Positions 44,286-56,590 of a stretch of 61,856 bases of DNA are shown here, piece by piece (within the stretch, counting starts at the first letter, position 1; every line of letters begins with the position of its first letter). Both the position numbers and the translations under genes were made by a program. The stretch comes from Halobacteriales archaeon QS_4_69_31 (lineage in GTDB: Archaea > Halobacteriota > Halobacteria > Halobacteriales > Haloarculaceae). The stretch lies in assembly GCA_003021655.1 (NCBI GenBank), contig PXRP01000003.1, positions 1 to 61,856 of the forward strand, given 5' to 3'. Under the pieces are notes generated by a model. It had not been told where the DNA came from. It was given only the letters and a program-made list of their open reading frames with translations, and ran no database searches.

Positions 44286-45443
44286 ATGTCGGAGGCCGAG
44301 ACGGAGGACTCGCGAGGGGAGACCGACGGGAGCGGACTCGTCGACACGTGGCCGCGCCGGGTCGCGGTCGGCGTCGTCGCGCTCCTGGCGCTGCTCGCGG
44401 TCCTGTACGCGCTCGGGGTCGTCGGCGCGCCGTCGGCCGGTCTGGTCGACCGCGGCGACTGGGGAACCGTCACCGACGAGCGCACCGAGGTCGTCACGAC
44501 GGTCTGGGTGGACAACCCCAACCCGGTCGGCGTCGCGCTGGGGGACAGCCTGACCGCCGACTACGTGGTCGTGATGAACGACGTGCGCCTCGCCGAGGGG
44601 GAGAGATCGGACATCGCGGTCCCGGCGGGCAACAGCACCCACCGGCTGCGGACGGACCTGCTGAACGACCGGCTGGCCGCCTGGTGGGTCGGGTTCGTCC
44701 GCGCCGACGAGACCATCGAGTTGCGCGTCGACGGGACGCTCACCGTCCGGGCGCTGGTGGCGTTCGACCACGACGTGAGGCCGGTCAACCGGACGATCCT
44801 CAACGACTCGACGCCGGTCATCGACGCCCTCTCGTCGTCGGCCAACCGCACCGCCGGGACGTACACGGAGACGGTCGGGACCGACCAGGTCGACACCGGG
44901 GCCGACGGCGTCGACCTCGGTGACGCGGACGAGGTCACCGTCGGCTACGAGGTGCGACGCGGCTCGGCCGAGTGGGCGTCGGTCACCGAGGCCGAGACGA
45001 CCATCCGGTTCCGCTTCGAGGTGCACAACCCCGGTGACGTGCCCGTCCCGGCCGCGCCCGACGGCGTCGGCGTCACGGTCGACACCAACGGCGTCCGCCT
45101 GTTCGAGGGCGAGACCGGCGACCTCACACTCGGGAGCGTCGACGCGGATACGGTGATAGAGCCCGGCGAAGCCCGCGAGGTGACCTTCACCGTCACCATG
45201 GACAACGAGCGGGTCGACGAGTGGTTCACCAGCCACGTCCGGACGGACGCCGGCCCCGGCCAGGAGGCGACGACCGTCAGCACGGGGTTCCAGGTGGTCT
45301 TCGAGGACCCCGCGACCGGGATGACCTTCCGACTTCCCCCGGACTCGCCCGTGACCTACGACTGCCAGTTCGCGACACAGATCCTCGTCGATGACCAGCC
45401 CGCCGAGACGACCTGCGGCGAGGCGGTCGCGCCGGCACCCTGA
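44286..45443 (+). CDS. Membrane-anchored LEA14-like protein
   Basis: 385 residues. One TM helix (VAVGVVALLALLAVLYALGVVG) near residue 35, followed by two LEA14/WHy-type beta domains (TVTDERTEVVTTVWVDNPNPVGV; AETTIRFRFEVHNPGDVPVPA), each with the NP pattern, then a Cys-containing C-terminal segment (YDCQFATQIL, TTCGEAV). The family in other organisms is linked to desiccation or stress; here location is extracytoplasmic. The start at 44286 excludes an Ala/Pro-rich in-frame upstream region that is simple repeat. Confidence 0.78.
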   Translation: MSEAETEDSRGETDGSGLVDTWPRRVAVGVVALLALLAVLYALGVVGAPSAGLVDRGDWGTVTDERTEVVTTVWVDNPNPVGVALGDSLTADYVVVMNDVRLAEGERSDIAVPAGNSTHRLRTDLLNDRLAAWWVGFVRADETIELRVDGTLTVRALVAFDHDVRPVNRTILNDSTPVIDALSSSANRTAGTYTETVGTDQVDTGADGVDLGDADEVTVGYEVRRGSAEWASVTEAETTIRFRFEVHNPGDVPVPAAPDGVGVTVDTNGVRLFEGETGDLTLGSVDADTVIEPGEAREVTFTVTMDNERVDEWFTSHVRTDAGPGQEATTVSTGFQVVFEDPATGMTFRLPPDSPVTYDCQFATQILVDDQPAETTCGEAVAPAP

Positions 45444-45502
45444 GCGACGCCGCGGGGACCGCGAGTCACCGACGTTTTGCCGCTGGAGGCGAACATCCGG
45501 GT

Positions 45503-46207
45503 ATGCGCGTCTATCGAGGGCGGGCCGACACCATCGCGGACGACCGCGCGGTCTCGGGTCGGGTCGTCGAGCGGGTCGCCGCGTCCCGCGAGCCGGCGGT
45601 CCGGGTCTGGCAGCCCCACCGGCAGGTCGCGTTCGGGCGGCGCGACACAAGGGCCGACGGGTACGACCGCGCCCGCGAGTCCGCCCGCGAGCGGGGCTTC
45701 CCGCCCGTCGAGCGCGACGTCGGCGGGCGCGCGGTCGCGTACACGGGGTCGACAGTCGCGTTCGCCCGCGTCCTCCCCATCGACGACCCGCGGTCGGGAC
45801 TGGGCGACCGCTACGACGCCGCGATCGCGGCCCTGCTGGACGCGCTCGCGGAACTGGCCGTCGACGCGACCGAGGGGGAACCGCCCGATGCCTTCTGTCC
45901 CGGGACCCACTCGCTCCAGGCGACCGCCGGGGGGCGGGCGCGGAAACTGGCGGGACTGGCCCAGCGCGTCCACGACGACGCGGCCGTCGTCGCGGGGGTC
46001 GTCCTGGTCGCCGACCACGGGGCGGTCGCCGAGGTGTTGGAGCCGGTCTACGACGCGCTCGGCGTGGTGTTCGACCCCGGGACCGTCGGGAGCGTCGCGC
46101 TGGCCGGCGGCAGCGACGACCCGGCCGTCGTCGCGGCGGCCATCGAGGACGCTCTGGTCGGCGACCGCGAGGCCACCGTCGAGACGGTAGAGCCGGACGC
46201 GGCCTGA
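45503..46207 (+). CDS. Lipoate-protein ligase A family protein
   Basis: 234 residues of the BPL/LPL catalytic fold. VRVWQPHRQVAFGRRDT, ERDVGGRAVAYTGSTVAF (the usual RRxTGG is here RDVGG), CPGTHSLQ, and the active lysine in RARKLAGLAQRV. The usual R-R-x-T-G-G is altered to R-D-V-G-G, as in many haloarchaeal relatives whose substrate may be lipoate or octanoate. Upstream motif TTTTGCCG lies at 45476. Monocistronic. Confidence 0.8.
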   Translation: MRVYRGRADTIADDRAVSGRVVERVAASREPAVRVWQPHRQVAFGRRDTRADGYDRARESARERGFPPVERDVGGRAVAYTGSTVAFARVLPIDDPRSGLGDRYDAAIAALLDALAELAVDATEGEPPDAFCPGTHSLQATAGGRARKLAGLAQRVHDDAAVVAGVVLVADHGAVAEVLEPVYDALGVVFDPGTVGSVALAGGSDDPAVVAAAIEDALVGDREATVETVEPDAA

Positions 46208-46276
46208 CCAGCGTCGTCCCGCGGACGGGGCGTCGCGCTCCGGGGGATTTAGGGTCTCGGACGCGAGAAGTGGGAT

Positions 46277-47869
46277 ATGCTCGTACGGAACGCGACGCTC
46301 GCTGACGGCCGCCAGCGGGACGTCCGCGTCCGCGGGGAGACCATCGCGGCCGTGGGAGTCGGTCTGGACCCACGAGAGGGCGAGCGGGTGGTCGATGGGA
46401 CCGGCAAGCGCCTGCTCCCCGGGATGGTCGACGTCCACGTCCACTTCCGCGAGCCCGGCGACCCGCACAAGGAGACCTGGGCGACGGGGTCGCGCAGTGC
46501 GGCGGCCGGCGGCGTGACGACCGTCGCCGACCAGCCCAACACCGCGCCGCCGACCGTCGACGGGCGGGCCTTCGACGAGACGTTCGAGTTTGCGATGGAC
46601 TCGCTGGTCGATTTCGGGATCAACGGCGGCGTCACCGCCGACTGGGACCCCGACTCGCTGTTCGAGCGCGACCTCTTCGCGCTCGGCGAGGTCTTCCTGG
46701 CCGACTCGACCGGCAACATGGGGGTCGAGGAGGGCCCGTTCGTCGAGGCGCTGGACGCGGCCGCCGAGGCGGGCGTGCGGGTGACCGTCCACGCCGAGGA
46801 CGCCGACGAGTTCAACGTCAGCGCGCGGGAGCGCGACGACGCCGACGCCTGGAGCGCCTACCGGGCCGCCCGCGCCGAAGTGTCGGCGGTCCGCCAGGCC
46901 TGTGGCCTCGCCGCGGAGCGGGGCACGCGGATCCACGTCGCACACACCTCCACGCCGCGGGGCATCGACGTCGCGGCCGAGGCGGGGATGACCTGCGAGG
47001 TGACGCCCCACCACATGCTCCTCTCGCGGCGGGACGTCCACGACCTGGGCACGCACGGCCGGATGAACCCCCCGCTCCGCCGCGAGAAGCGCCGCCAGCG
47101 CGTCTACCGCCGCGTCGTCGAGGGGCCCGTCGACGTGGTGGCGACCGACCACGCCCCCCACACCCGCGCGGAGAAAGACGCCCCCATCTGGGACGCCCCG
47201 TCGGGCGTCCCGGGCGTCGAGACCGCGCTGCCGCTGTTGCTCGCCGAGGCCCGCGCCGGCAACCTCACCTACGAGCGCGTCCGGGACCTGACCGCCGCGA
47301 ACCCCGCCCGGATCTTCGACATCCCCCGGAAGGGACGGATCGAGGAGGGCGCCGACGCCGACCTCGTGCTGGTCGACCCGGCGACGACCCACCCTATCCG
47401 CGGCGAGGACCTCCATACGGCCTGTGACTGGACGCCCTTCGAGGGGTGGGCGGGCGTCTTCCCCGAACTCACGATGGTCCGGGGCACCGTCGTCTACGAG
47501 CGCGACCCCGAGGACCGCCCCGGCGGCGACTCCGAACGGTTCGCCGAACCCGTCGGCGAGAACGTCAGGACCGCCTCCCGGACCGACCGCCCCACCGACG
47601 CCCGCGGGAGCGGCCCCGCCGGGAGGGGCACCGCCGACCCCCACGAGGGTGACGCGGCCGCCGGACCCAGCGGGCGCGAAACGACCGAACCCGGTGACGG
47701 CGACGCGACCGGCGAAAGCGACGAAAGCGGCGCGACCGGCGAAAACGACCCGGCCGGCGAGGACGGCGCGACCGACGGGGCGGACGACGACGGGGCGGAC
47801 GACGCCATCGACCGCGCTATCCGCGAACTCGTGGAGAAAGACCTCGTGTCCGACGACGACCGCGCCTGA
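46277..47869 (+). CDS. pyrC: Dihydroorotase with long acidic C-terminal extension
   Basis: 530 residues; the catalytic amidohydrolase occupies the first ~420 (VDVHVHFREPGDPHKE, VHAEDADEF, HVAHTSTPRG, VTPHHMLLS, VATDHAPHT). It interconverts carbamoyl-aspartate and dihydroorotate in pyrimidine synthesis. The C-terminal ~100 residues are Asp/Gly/Glu/Thr/Ala-rich with repeated GDGDATGESDE-like units, and end in a helix-like DAIDRAIRELVEKDLVSDD segment. The extension is unusual for dihydroorotases and probably disordered. Monocistronic. Confidence 0.93.
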   Translation: MLVRNATLADGRQRDVRVRGETIAAVGVGLDPREGERVVDGTGKRLLPGMVDVHVHFREPGDPHKETWATGSRSAAAGGVTTVADQPNTAPPTVDGRAFDETFEFAMDSLVDFGINGGVTADWDPDSLFERDLFALGEVFLADSTGNMGVEEGPFVEALDAAAEAGVRVTVHAEDADEFNVSARERDDADAWSAYRAARAEVSAVRQACGLAAERGTRIHVAHTSTPRGIDVAAEAGMTCEVTPHHMLLSRRDVHDLGTHGRMNPPLRREKRRQRVYRRVVEGPVDVVATDHAPHTRAEKDAPIWDAPSGVPGVETALPLLLAEARAGNLTYERVRDLTAANPARIFDIPRKGRIEEGADADLVLVDPATTHPIRGEDLHTACDWTPFEGWAGVFPELTMVRGTVVYERDPEDRPGGDSERFAEPVGENVRTASRTDRPTDARGSGPAGRGTADPHEGDAAAGPSGRETTEPGDGDATGESDESGATGENDPAGEDGATDGADDDGADDAIDRAIRELVEKDLVSDDDRA

Positions 47870-48045
47870 CCGCGCGGGACTCGCCGGGCGGGCCCGATAA
47901 GGCAGTGTGTCGGGAAAAGATTTTCCGGCTACTGTATCCAGAGACAGCGTGAAAGCCCCGAGCCCTCTCATCCGACTCGCTAAACATAACACCACTCCCG
48001 ATAACCACCTGTTACCTTTCCGGGTCGGTTCCCTACGGCGCGGGA

Positions 48046-50736
<2,691 letters not shown>

Positions 50737-50767
50737 CACCCGGGTAAGCCGGTCCTTCGAGGGAGTA

Positions 50768-50812
50768 CGGGCCTTATACGGCGGCGTGAATGATCTCCGG
50801 GCCTCATATAGC
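50768..50812 (+). promoter_or_regulatory. Duplicated promoter-like element before the binding-protein gene
   Basis: CGGGCCTTATACGGC (50768-50782) and CGGGCCTCATATAGC (50798-50812) are near copies with 30-base spacing, each embedding a TATA-like core. The second is centred about 25 bases before the ATG at 50833, so it should be the active box; the first may be a binding site or alternative promoter. Confidence 0.5.
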
Positions 50813-50832
50813 TGCCACGACCAGTCGGGGGC

Positions 50833-52635
50833 ATGTCTCGGGACTCGATCGATAGACGGACGTTTCTGAAAGTGACGGGTGCGACGGCGGCGACGGTGAC
50901 GGTCGCGGGCTGTGGCGGCGGCGGGACCGAAACGACCGAACCCGGCGACGGCGACGGCGACGGCGGTGACGGCGGTGACGGCAGCGACGGCGACGGCACC
51001 GGTGACGGCGGTGGCGGGGACGGCGACGGCGATGGCGATGGTGGTGACGGCGACGGGTCTGGCCTGAGCGGGACGCTCGTGTACGCCCGGGGTGACCACC
51101 CCGAGAACTACGACCCCCAGCAGACGACGAGCGGCGAGGTGGCGAAGGTCACGAACCAGATCTTCGACACGCTCATTCAGTTCACGCCCGGCAGCGGCGG
51201 CCAGCTCGAGGACGGGCTGGCGACCGACTACTCGCTGGAGGGGACGACGGCCACCCTCGAACTCCGGGAGGACGTCACCTTCCACAGCGGCGAGGAGTTC
51301 ACGGCCGCGGACTTCAAGGCGACCTACCAGCGGTTCACCCAGTCGGGGTTCGACTACTACCTCGGCGACGAGAACCGGTCGGGGTACGGCCCGTTCACGC
51401 TGGGCAACTGGATCGACAGCGTCGACGCCAGCGAGGACTACTCGCTGACCATCGAACTCCAGCAGCAGTACGCCCCCTTCCTGCGTAACCTGGCGATGTT
51501 CGCGGCCGCAGTCCTCTCGAAGGCCCAGATCGAGAAGATGGGCGCCAACCCCGACGACCAGGTGTCGCTGGGTACCGAACCCGTCGGGACCGGCCCCTTC
51601 GCGTTCGAGCAACTCGACAACCCCAACAGCCGGATCCTCCTGACGGCCAACGAGGAGTTCTGGGGACCGGGCCCCAACGTCGCCGAGGTCGTCTTCAAGA
51701 CTATCCAGGAGAACAGCACGCGCGTCCAGGACGTCATCAACGGCGACTCACACATCACCGACAACCTGGACGCCGACGGCTTCCAGCAGGCACAGAACAG
51801 CGACTCGGCGACCCTGCTGCGCAAGAACGGCATCAACGTCGGCTACATGGCGATGAACATGGCCCGCCGCGAGGAGTTCCGCGACCGGCGGGTCCGGCGT
51901 GCGGTCTCGCTGGCGGTCAACACCGAGGCCATCGTCAACCAGATCTACCAGGGGTTCGCCAGCCAGGCCGACCAGCCCCTCCCGCCGGACGTGCTCGGCC
52001 ACAACGAGGACATCGAACCGTACCCCCAGGACAAGGACCAGGCCCGGACGCTCCTTGAGGAGGCAGGCTACGGCGACGGCTTCGGGTTCGAACTCGCGAC
52101 GTTCTCGAACCCCCGCGGCTACAACCCCAGCCCCATCCAGACCGCCAACCAGGTCCAGTCCGATCTGGAGGACGTCGGGCTGTCGGTCGAGATAAACCAG
52201 TTCTCCACGTTCAGCCCGTACCTCGAGTACACCGACCAGGGCAGACACGACGCCTGTTTCCTGGGGTGGTACACCGACAACGCCGACCCGGACAACTTCC
52301 TGTACGTCCTGCTGGACCCGAAGGTGCCGATGGACGCCGTCCCCGACGACCAGGACTGGGTGAGTTTCGACACCGAGGGGTACAGCACGCTCAACGTCTC
52401 CGGGTGGGCCAACACCGACTTCATGGAGACCGTCCGCGAGGCCCAGCGCACCTACGACGAGGGCCAGCGCGAGTCGATGTACATGGAGGCCAACCAGCTC
52501 GCCCACGACGAGGCCCCCTGGGTCTTCCTCGACTACGCCGAGACGCTGCGTGCCGTCAACGAGGCGGTCGTCGAGGACTCCTACACCGTCAGTTCGGTCG
52601 GGGGGCCCTACCTGAACACCGTCGAGATCCAGTAG
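50833..52635 (+). CDS. Peptide ABC transporter substrate-binding lipoprotein
   Basis: 600 residues, family 5 (DppA/OppA) solute-binding protein. Tat signal DRRTFLK at 7-13 with lipobox VAGC (Cys27) anchors it outside the membrane. A 45-residue Gly/Asp repeat linker follows, then the binding fold: YDPQQTTSGEVAKVTNQIFDTL, LATDYS, FHSGEEFTAADFKATYQRF. It binds a peptide-like ligand; specificity unknown. The gene is downstream of the double ATPase and 10 bases before the first permease gene. Confidence 0.94.
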   Translation: MSRDSIDRRTFLKVTGATAATVTVAGCGGGGTETTEPGDGDGDGGDGGDGSDGDGTGDGGGGDGDGDGDGGDGDGSGLSGTLVYARGDHPENYDPQQTTSGEVAKVTNQIFDTLIQFTPGSGGQLEDGLATDYSLEGTTATLELREDVTFHSGEEFTAADFKATYQRFTQSGFDYYLGDENRSGYGPFTLGNWIDSVDASEDYSLTIELQQQYAPFLRNLAMFAAAVLSKAQIEKMGANPDDQVSLGTEPVGTGPFAFEQLDNPNSRILLTANEEFWGPGPNVAEVVFKTIQENSTRVQDVINGDSHITDNLDADGFQQAQNSDSATLLRKNGINVGYMAMNMARREEFRDRRVRRAVSLAVNTEAIVNQIYQGFASQADQPLPPDVLGHNEDIEPYPQDKDQARTLLEEAGYGDGFGFELATFSNPRGYNPSPIQTANQVQSDLEDVGLSVEINQFSTFSPYLEYTDQGRHDACFLGWYTDNADPDNFLYVLLDPKVPMDAVPDDQDWVSFDTEGYSTLNVSGWANTDFMETVREAQRTYDEGQRESMYMEANQLAHDEAPWVFLDYAETLRAVNEAVVEDSYTVSSVGGPYLNTVEIQ

Positions 52636-52645
52636 CGGGCCCGGT

Positions 52646-53689
52646 ATGGCCTCGCTCCGGTTCGTCCTCAAGCGCCTCCTCCTGCTCGTCCCGGTGCTGT
52701 TCGGAGTGGCGACGGTCGTGTTCGGCATCCTCCATCTGGCGCCGGGCGACCCGGCGCGGATCATCGCGGGCCAGCGCGCCTCGGCCGAACAGGTGGCGCA
52801 GGTCCGGCGCGAACTGGGGCTGACCCGGCCGCTGTGGGTCCAGTACCTGGACTTTATCTGGGAGGCCGCCCGGTTCGACTTCGGCCGCTCGTACAGCATC
52901 AGCCAGGGCAACCCCGTCCGGCAGGTGCTGGCCGACCGCTTGCCCGTCACCGTCGAACTGGCCCTCTACGGCCAGCTGGCGGGCATCTTCATCGGCATCC
53001 CGCTGGGCGTGCTCTCGGCGATCAAACAGGACACCGCGACCGACCACCTCACCCGCGTCGGGGCGCTGTCGGGCATCTCGGTCCCCATCTTCTGGTCGGG
53101 CCCGCTGCTCATTCTCCTGTTCGCGACGTTCCTGGGCGTCCTCCCGACCAGCGGCCGGATCGACTCGACGCTGTTTCTCCCGACGACCTGGACGCTCCTG
53201 GGCCGTGAGCTCCCCCTCACCGGGATGATCACCGTCGACGCGCTCCTGCTCGGGCGGTTCGACGCCTTCGTCTCGGCGGTCCGGCACCTGCTGATGCCGG
53301 CGCTCGTCATCGGCATCTACGCGACGGCGCTCATCTCACGGATGATGCGCTCGTCGATGCTGGAGGTCGTCCGCCAGGACTACATGCGGACCGCCCGCGC
53401 GAAAGGCCAGGGCGCGAAGATCACCGTGACGAAACACGGCTTCCGGAACGCCCTCATCCCCGTGGTCACCATCATCGGCATCCAGTTCGGGACGCTGCTG
53501 GGCGGGGCCGTCCTCACCGAGACGGTCTTCGGGATCAACGGTATGGGCCTGACCATCGTCCGCGCCATCGGTGCCTCCGACTACCCCGTCGTCCAGGGGA
53601 CGGTCCTCACGTTCGCGTTGCTGTTCACGCTCGTCACGCTCGTCGTCGACATCACCTACGGCTACCTCGACCCACGGATCCAGCAATGA
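52646..53689 (+). CDS. Peptide ABC transporter permease, DppB type
   Basis: 347 residues, six TM helices. N-terminal LLLVPVLFGVATVVFGILHLAPGDPARI and LGLTRPLWVQYL are the DppB signature; the cytoplasmic EAA-like loop is YMRTARAKGQGAKITVTKHGFRNALIPVV. Partner of the next gene in the membrane channel, overlapping it by 4 bases (ATGA). Confidence 0.94.
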   Translation: MASLRFVLKRLLLLVPVLFGVATVVFGILHLAPGDPARIIAGQRASAEQVAQVRRELGLTRPLWVQYLDFIWEAARFDFGRSYSISQGNPVRQVLADRLPVTVELALYGQLAGIFIGIPLGVLSAIKQDTATDHLTRVGALSGISVPIFWSGPLLILLFATFLGVLPTSGRIDSTLFLPTTWTLLGRELPLTGMITVDALLLGRFDAFVSAVRHLLMPALVIGIYATALISRMMRSSMLEVVRQDYMRTARAKGQGAKITVTKHGFRNALIPVVTIIGIQFGTLLGGAVLTETVFGINGMGLTIVRAIGASDYPVVQGTVLTFALLFTLVTLVVDITYGYLDPRIQQ

Positions 53690-54657
53690 GTACCGACACC
53701 CACGCCGACGACGGACCGGGCGACGCGGCAGACGACCGGCGGGAGACGCGGGGTCTGCTTGAGCGGGTGCGCGCATCGCCGTTTCTCTCGGACCTGCTGT
53801 CGAACCGGCTGGCGGTCGCCGGCCTCCTGGTCATCCTCACGGTCGTCGTGGTGGCGGTGTACGCCCGTGTCACGATGGACCTGACCGAACTCACCAGGTC
53901 CAGGCTCGGGACGGACGTCCCCGACAGGGCGCCGCCGGGGTGGGTCGGGCCGGCGGCGTGGAACCAGTACCTCTTCGGGACCGACGCGGCCGCCCGTGAC
54001 ATCTACAAGCGGTGCCTGTACGGGGCCTGGCTCGCGATGAAGTTCGGGACGATCACGGTGGGCGTCTCGACGGTCGTCGGCGTGAGCCTGGGCATCGTCG
54101 CCGCCTACTACGGCGACGTCACCGACAACGTGGTCATGCGGACGATGGACGTGCTGCTGGCGTTTCCGCCGCTGTTGCTGGCGCTGGCGCTCGTGGCCAT
54201 CTTCCCGCGGGAACTGGGACTGTGGCGGGCCGTCGCCGCGCTCACGCTGGTCTACACCCCGCGGTTCGCCCGCGTCGTCCGCGGGGCCGCGCTGAAGGTC
54301 CTCGAAGACGAGTACGTCAACGCGACGGTCGCGCTGGGCGCCTCTGACCCGCGGATCCTCGCGCGCCACGTCCTCCCGAACACGCTCGCGCCCGTCACCG
54401 TCCAGTCGACGCTGAACTTCGGGCTGGCGATCATCGACCTCGCGGCGCTGTCGTTTCTCGGCTTCGGCGCCCAGGCCGGCACGCCCTCCTGGGGGCTGAT
54501 GCTCTCGCGGGGCGTCGACAACGGCCTGCTCACCGGCCGGTGGTGGCTCTCGTTTTTCCCCGGCCTCGTCCTTGCGGTCACGGTGCTGGGGTTCAATCTC
54601 CTCGGCGACGGCATGCGCGACGCCCTCGACCCGCGCATGCGGGAGGCCGTCGACTGA
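53686..54657 (+). CDS. Peptide ABC transporter permease, DppC type
   Basis: 323 residues. First TM helix LAVAGLLVILTVVVVAVYARV is followed by a periplasmic-type loop (FGTDAAARDIYKRCLYGA, the G-T-D-x-x-G/A-R-D signature), and a permease domain with EAA loop YVNATVALGASDPRILARHVLPN. Near the C-terminus it has FNLLGDGMRDALDPRMRE. Ends in TGATG with the next gene. Confidence 0.94.
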   Translation: MSTDTHADDGPGDAADDRRETRGLLERVRASPFLSDLLSNRLAVAGLLVILTVVVVAVYARVTMDLTELTRSRLGTDVPDRAPPGWVGPAAWNQYLFGTDAAARDIYKRCLYGAWLAMKFGTITVGVSTVVGVSLGIVAAYYGDVTDNVVMRTMDVLLAFPPLLLALALVAIFPRELGLWRAVAALTLVYTPRFARVVRGAALKVLEDEYVNATVALGASDPRILARHVLPNTLAPVTVQSTLNFGLAIIDLAALSFLGFGAQAGTPSWGLMLSRGVDNGLLTGRWWLSFFPGLVLAVTVLGFNLLGDGMRDALDPRMREAVD

Positions 54658-54935
54658 TGGACAGGGCCAGGACCGGGACCGAGGCCGGCGCGGAAATCGG
54701 GAGGTGGGTCCACCCGCGCGCCCGCCTCGTCGGGGGCGCCGCGCTCGTCGGCGCGGTCGTCGGCGCGCTCGGCGTGGCCGCGGTCGCTCTCTGGACCGGC
54801 GACGTCCGGGCCGGGGAGTCGACCGGCTTCGCGCTGGGCGCGCTCGCGCTGGGCTGTGGCGTCCTCGGCTGGGCGGGGTCGGTTCTGGTCGGCCGCGGCG
54901 TCGAGGCCCGCTCGTCGCCGCCGCGCTCTGAGTAG
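54657..54935 (+). CDS. Small two-span membrane protein
   Basis: 92 residues with two hydrophobic segments (ARLVGGAALVGAVVGALGVAAVALW; STGFALGALALGCGVLGWAGSVLVG). Its ATG overlaps the dppC-like stop, so it is part of the transporter operon. Unrecognised; could be an accessory subunit or an unrelated small gene. Confidence 0.65.
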   Translation: MDRARTGTEAGAEIGRWVHPRARLVGGAALVGAVVGALGVAAVALWTGDVRAGESTGFALGALALGCGVLGWAGSVLVGRGVEARSSPPRSE

Positions 54936-54997
54936 CCGGTGCCTACCCGTCGAACCGTCTCTGTACCTTTTGAGCCGCCGCACCGACCGCCCCACGC

Positions 54998-55537
54998 ATG
55001 AGAGACCAGGACCCCGCCGACCCCGAGGCCAACCCCTTCCACCGGGTCACCGACCACTGGGAAGCGGTCGTCGAGGACGTCCACGCGACCGCCCGGAAAT
55101 ACCGGGCAGAGGAGTGGACCGCCGTCGCGGTCCACCCCGGCGACGTGACCGTCCTGACGGGCGAGCCCCGCACTGCCGCCGAACTGACCGGCGGGTTCGA
55201 CCCCGGACCGCGGCGGGTCGGCTTCGACGTGGTCGTCCCCGGCGACGAGTTCGAACGCCTCCGGGACGCCCTCGCCGACCGGACCGTCGGGAAATGCCGG
55301 GTCTTCGGCGCCGGCGGGTCCGGGGTCGTCTACCGCGTCGCGGTCGTCGAGACGGCCGACCGGGACGTCGCGGCGCTCGTCCCGCTGTACTACGACCGGA
55401 CGGACCTGGAGGACCTCCTCGCTGTCGCCGACGAACACGGCCTCGCCACGCACGTCCGTCCGCTCCAGGACGACCAGGTGGTCACCATCGAACACGCCGA
55501 CGTCGACCCGTTCGTCCCGGACGACGACGGCGCGTGA
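54998..55537 (+). CDS. Conserved haloarchaeal protein (DUF7529-like)
   Basis: 179 residues, soluble, acidic. Visible pattern: ANPFHRVTDHWEAVVEDVHATA, WTAVAVHPGDVTVLTGE, RRVGFDVVVPGDEF, VYRVAVVETADRDVAALVPLYYD, VRPLQDDQVVTIEHADVDPFVP. Relatives are common in haloarchaea and uncharacterised. The TATA-like TACCTTTTGAG (54964) precedes it by ~30 bases. Confidence 0.8.
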   Translation: MRDQDPADPEANPFHRVTDHWEAVVEDVHATARKYRAEEWTAVAVHPGDVTVLTGEPRTAAELTGGFDPGPRRVGFDVVVPGDEFERLRDALADRTVGKCRVFGAGGSGVVYRVAVVETADRDVAALVPLYYDRTDLEDLLAVADEHGLATHVRPLQDDQVVTIEHADVDPFVPDDDGA

Positions 55538-55663
55538 CCGACCCGGCGTAGACGACGCATCACCGAGCCAATGTAGACGACGAGTACCCCACGGAAGCCC
55601 GGACCGCGGGCGCTCGGACCGAGGGTTGGACTCGGTCCGGTCGCCGCCCCGGCCGGACGAGAC

Positions 55664-56434
55664 TCAGTCGTCGCCGGGGTCACCGGCGTCGGCGGCCGAC
55701 GCCTCGAAGCGGTGGCCACAGTCGGGGCACTCGACCTCGTCGTGGCGGAGCGCCGCCGAGTGTTCGCGCACCTCGCGCATGACCTCGGAGATCCGGTCCT
55801 CGGCTTCGAGTTCCTCCTCGACGGAGAGTTCGACGCCCTCGACCTCCAGCAGGAACTTGGCGACCTCGGTGGCCTCGTACATCACGTCGTCGAGTTCCTC
55901 GGCGGTGAAGAAGTCACACATCGCCCCGTAGAGGAAGGTCGCGCCGGCGGTGCGGACCTTCTCCTCGAAGGAGGCACGGGCCTGGTTGACCGCCTGTGGG
56001 CTGTAGGTGTCGGTCATAAAGGGGACCAGTTCGGGCAGGTTCTCGCCGATCTTGGTCATCTCGACGCCGGTCTCGGTCCGGAAGTCCGCACACAGGCGCG
56101 CGATGGCCCATTCCCGGGCCGTGATGTAGGTCCGCTCGCGGAGGAACTCGTTGGCCCGGTCGTAGGTCCCGCCGTCTATCTTCTTGAACCGGTCGTACTT
56201 CCTGACGTCCGGCGGGACGTCCGACTCCGGCGGCGGCGCGTCGGACTCTGCCGCCGTGCTCGACGTATCCGGCGTGTCCGGTGTCGATTCGGCCACCTGA
56301 TCCGCCCTCCCGGCGGCCGAGTCGGCCGCGCGCGGGTTCGCCTCCGGGTCGAGGTCTGAGTCGCGGTCCGTGTCTGCGTCGTGGCCCTCGTCGATCCCCG
56401 TCTCCGTGGCGTCGCTCGCGGGTCCGTCGGTCAT
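55664..56434 (-). CDS. DUF5806-like protein
   Basis: 256 residues. The first ~75 are a disordered acidic Asp/Glu/Ser/Pro tail. The conserved core is KYDRFKKIDGGTYDRANEFLRE, AREWAIARLCADFRTETGVEMTKIGENLPELVPFMTDTYSPQAVNQARASFEEK as consecutive stretches (W-A-I-A-R-L-C-A-D-F-R-T-E-T-G-V-E-M begins it). It ends with a single CxxC pair (CPDCGHRF). Helical core may be DNA binding; unproven. ATG 56434 sits ~29 bases from a TATA-like CTTTTTCACG. Confidence 0.8.
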   Translation of the reverse strand: MTDGPASDATETGIDEGHDADTDRDSDLDPEANPRAADSAAGRADQVAESTPDTPDTSSTAAESDAPPPESDVPPDVRKYDRFKKIDGGTYDRANEFLRERTYITAREWAIARLCADFRTETGVEMTKIGENLPELVPFMTDTYSPQAVNQARASFEEKVRTAGATFLYGAMCDFFTAEELDDVMYEATEVAKFLLEVEGVELSVEEELEAEDRISEVMREVREHSAALRHDEVECPDCGHRFEASAADAGDPGDD

Positions 56435-56590
56435 TACCACCTACTGTGACCGGAGCGTGAAAAAGGATACTGCCCGGGACGGGAAGGGAGGGGACGACAG
56501 GGCGGGCGGCCACACTAGTCCTCGAGTTGACACGACGGGCGCGGCGTTGAACAACGGTTATTAACGTCGGGCGAAAAACTTACACAAGAC

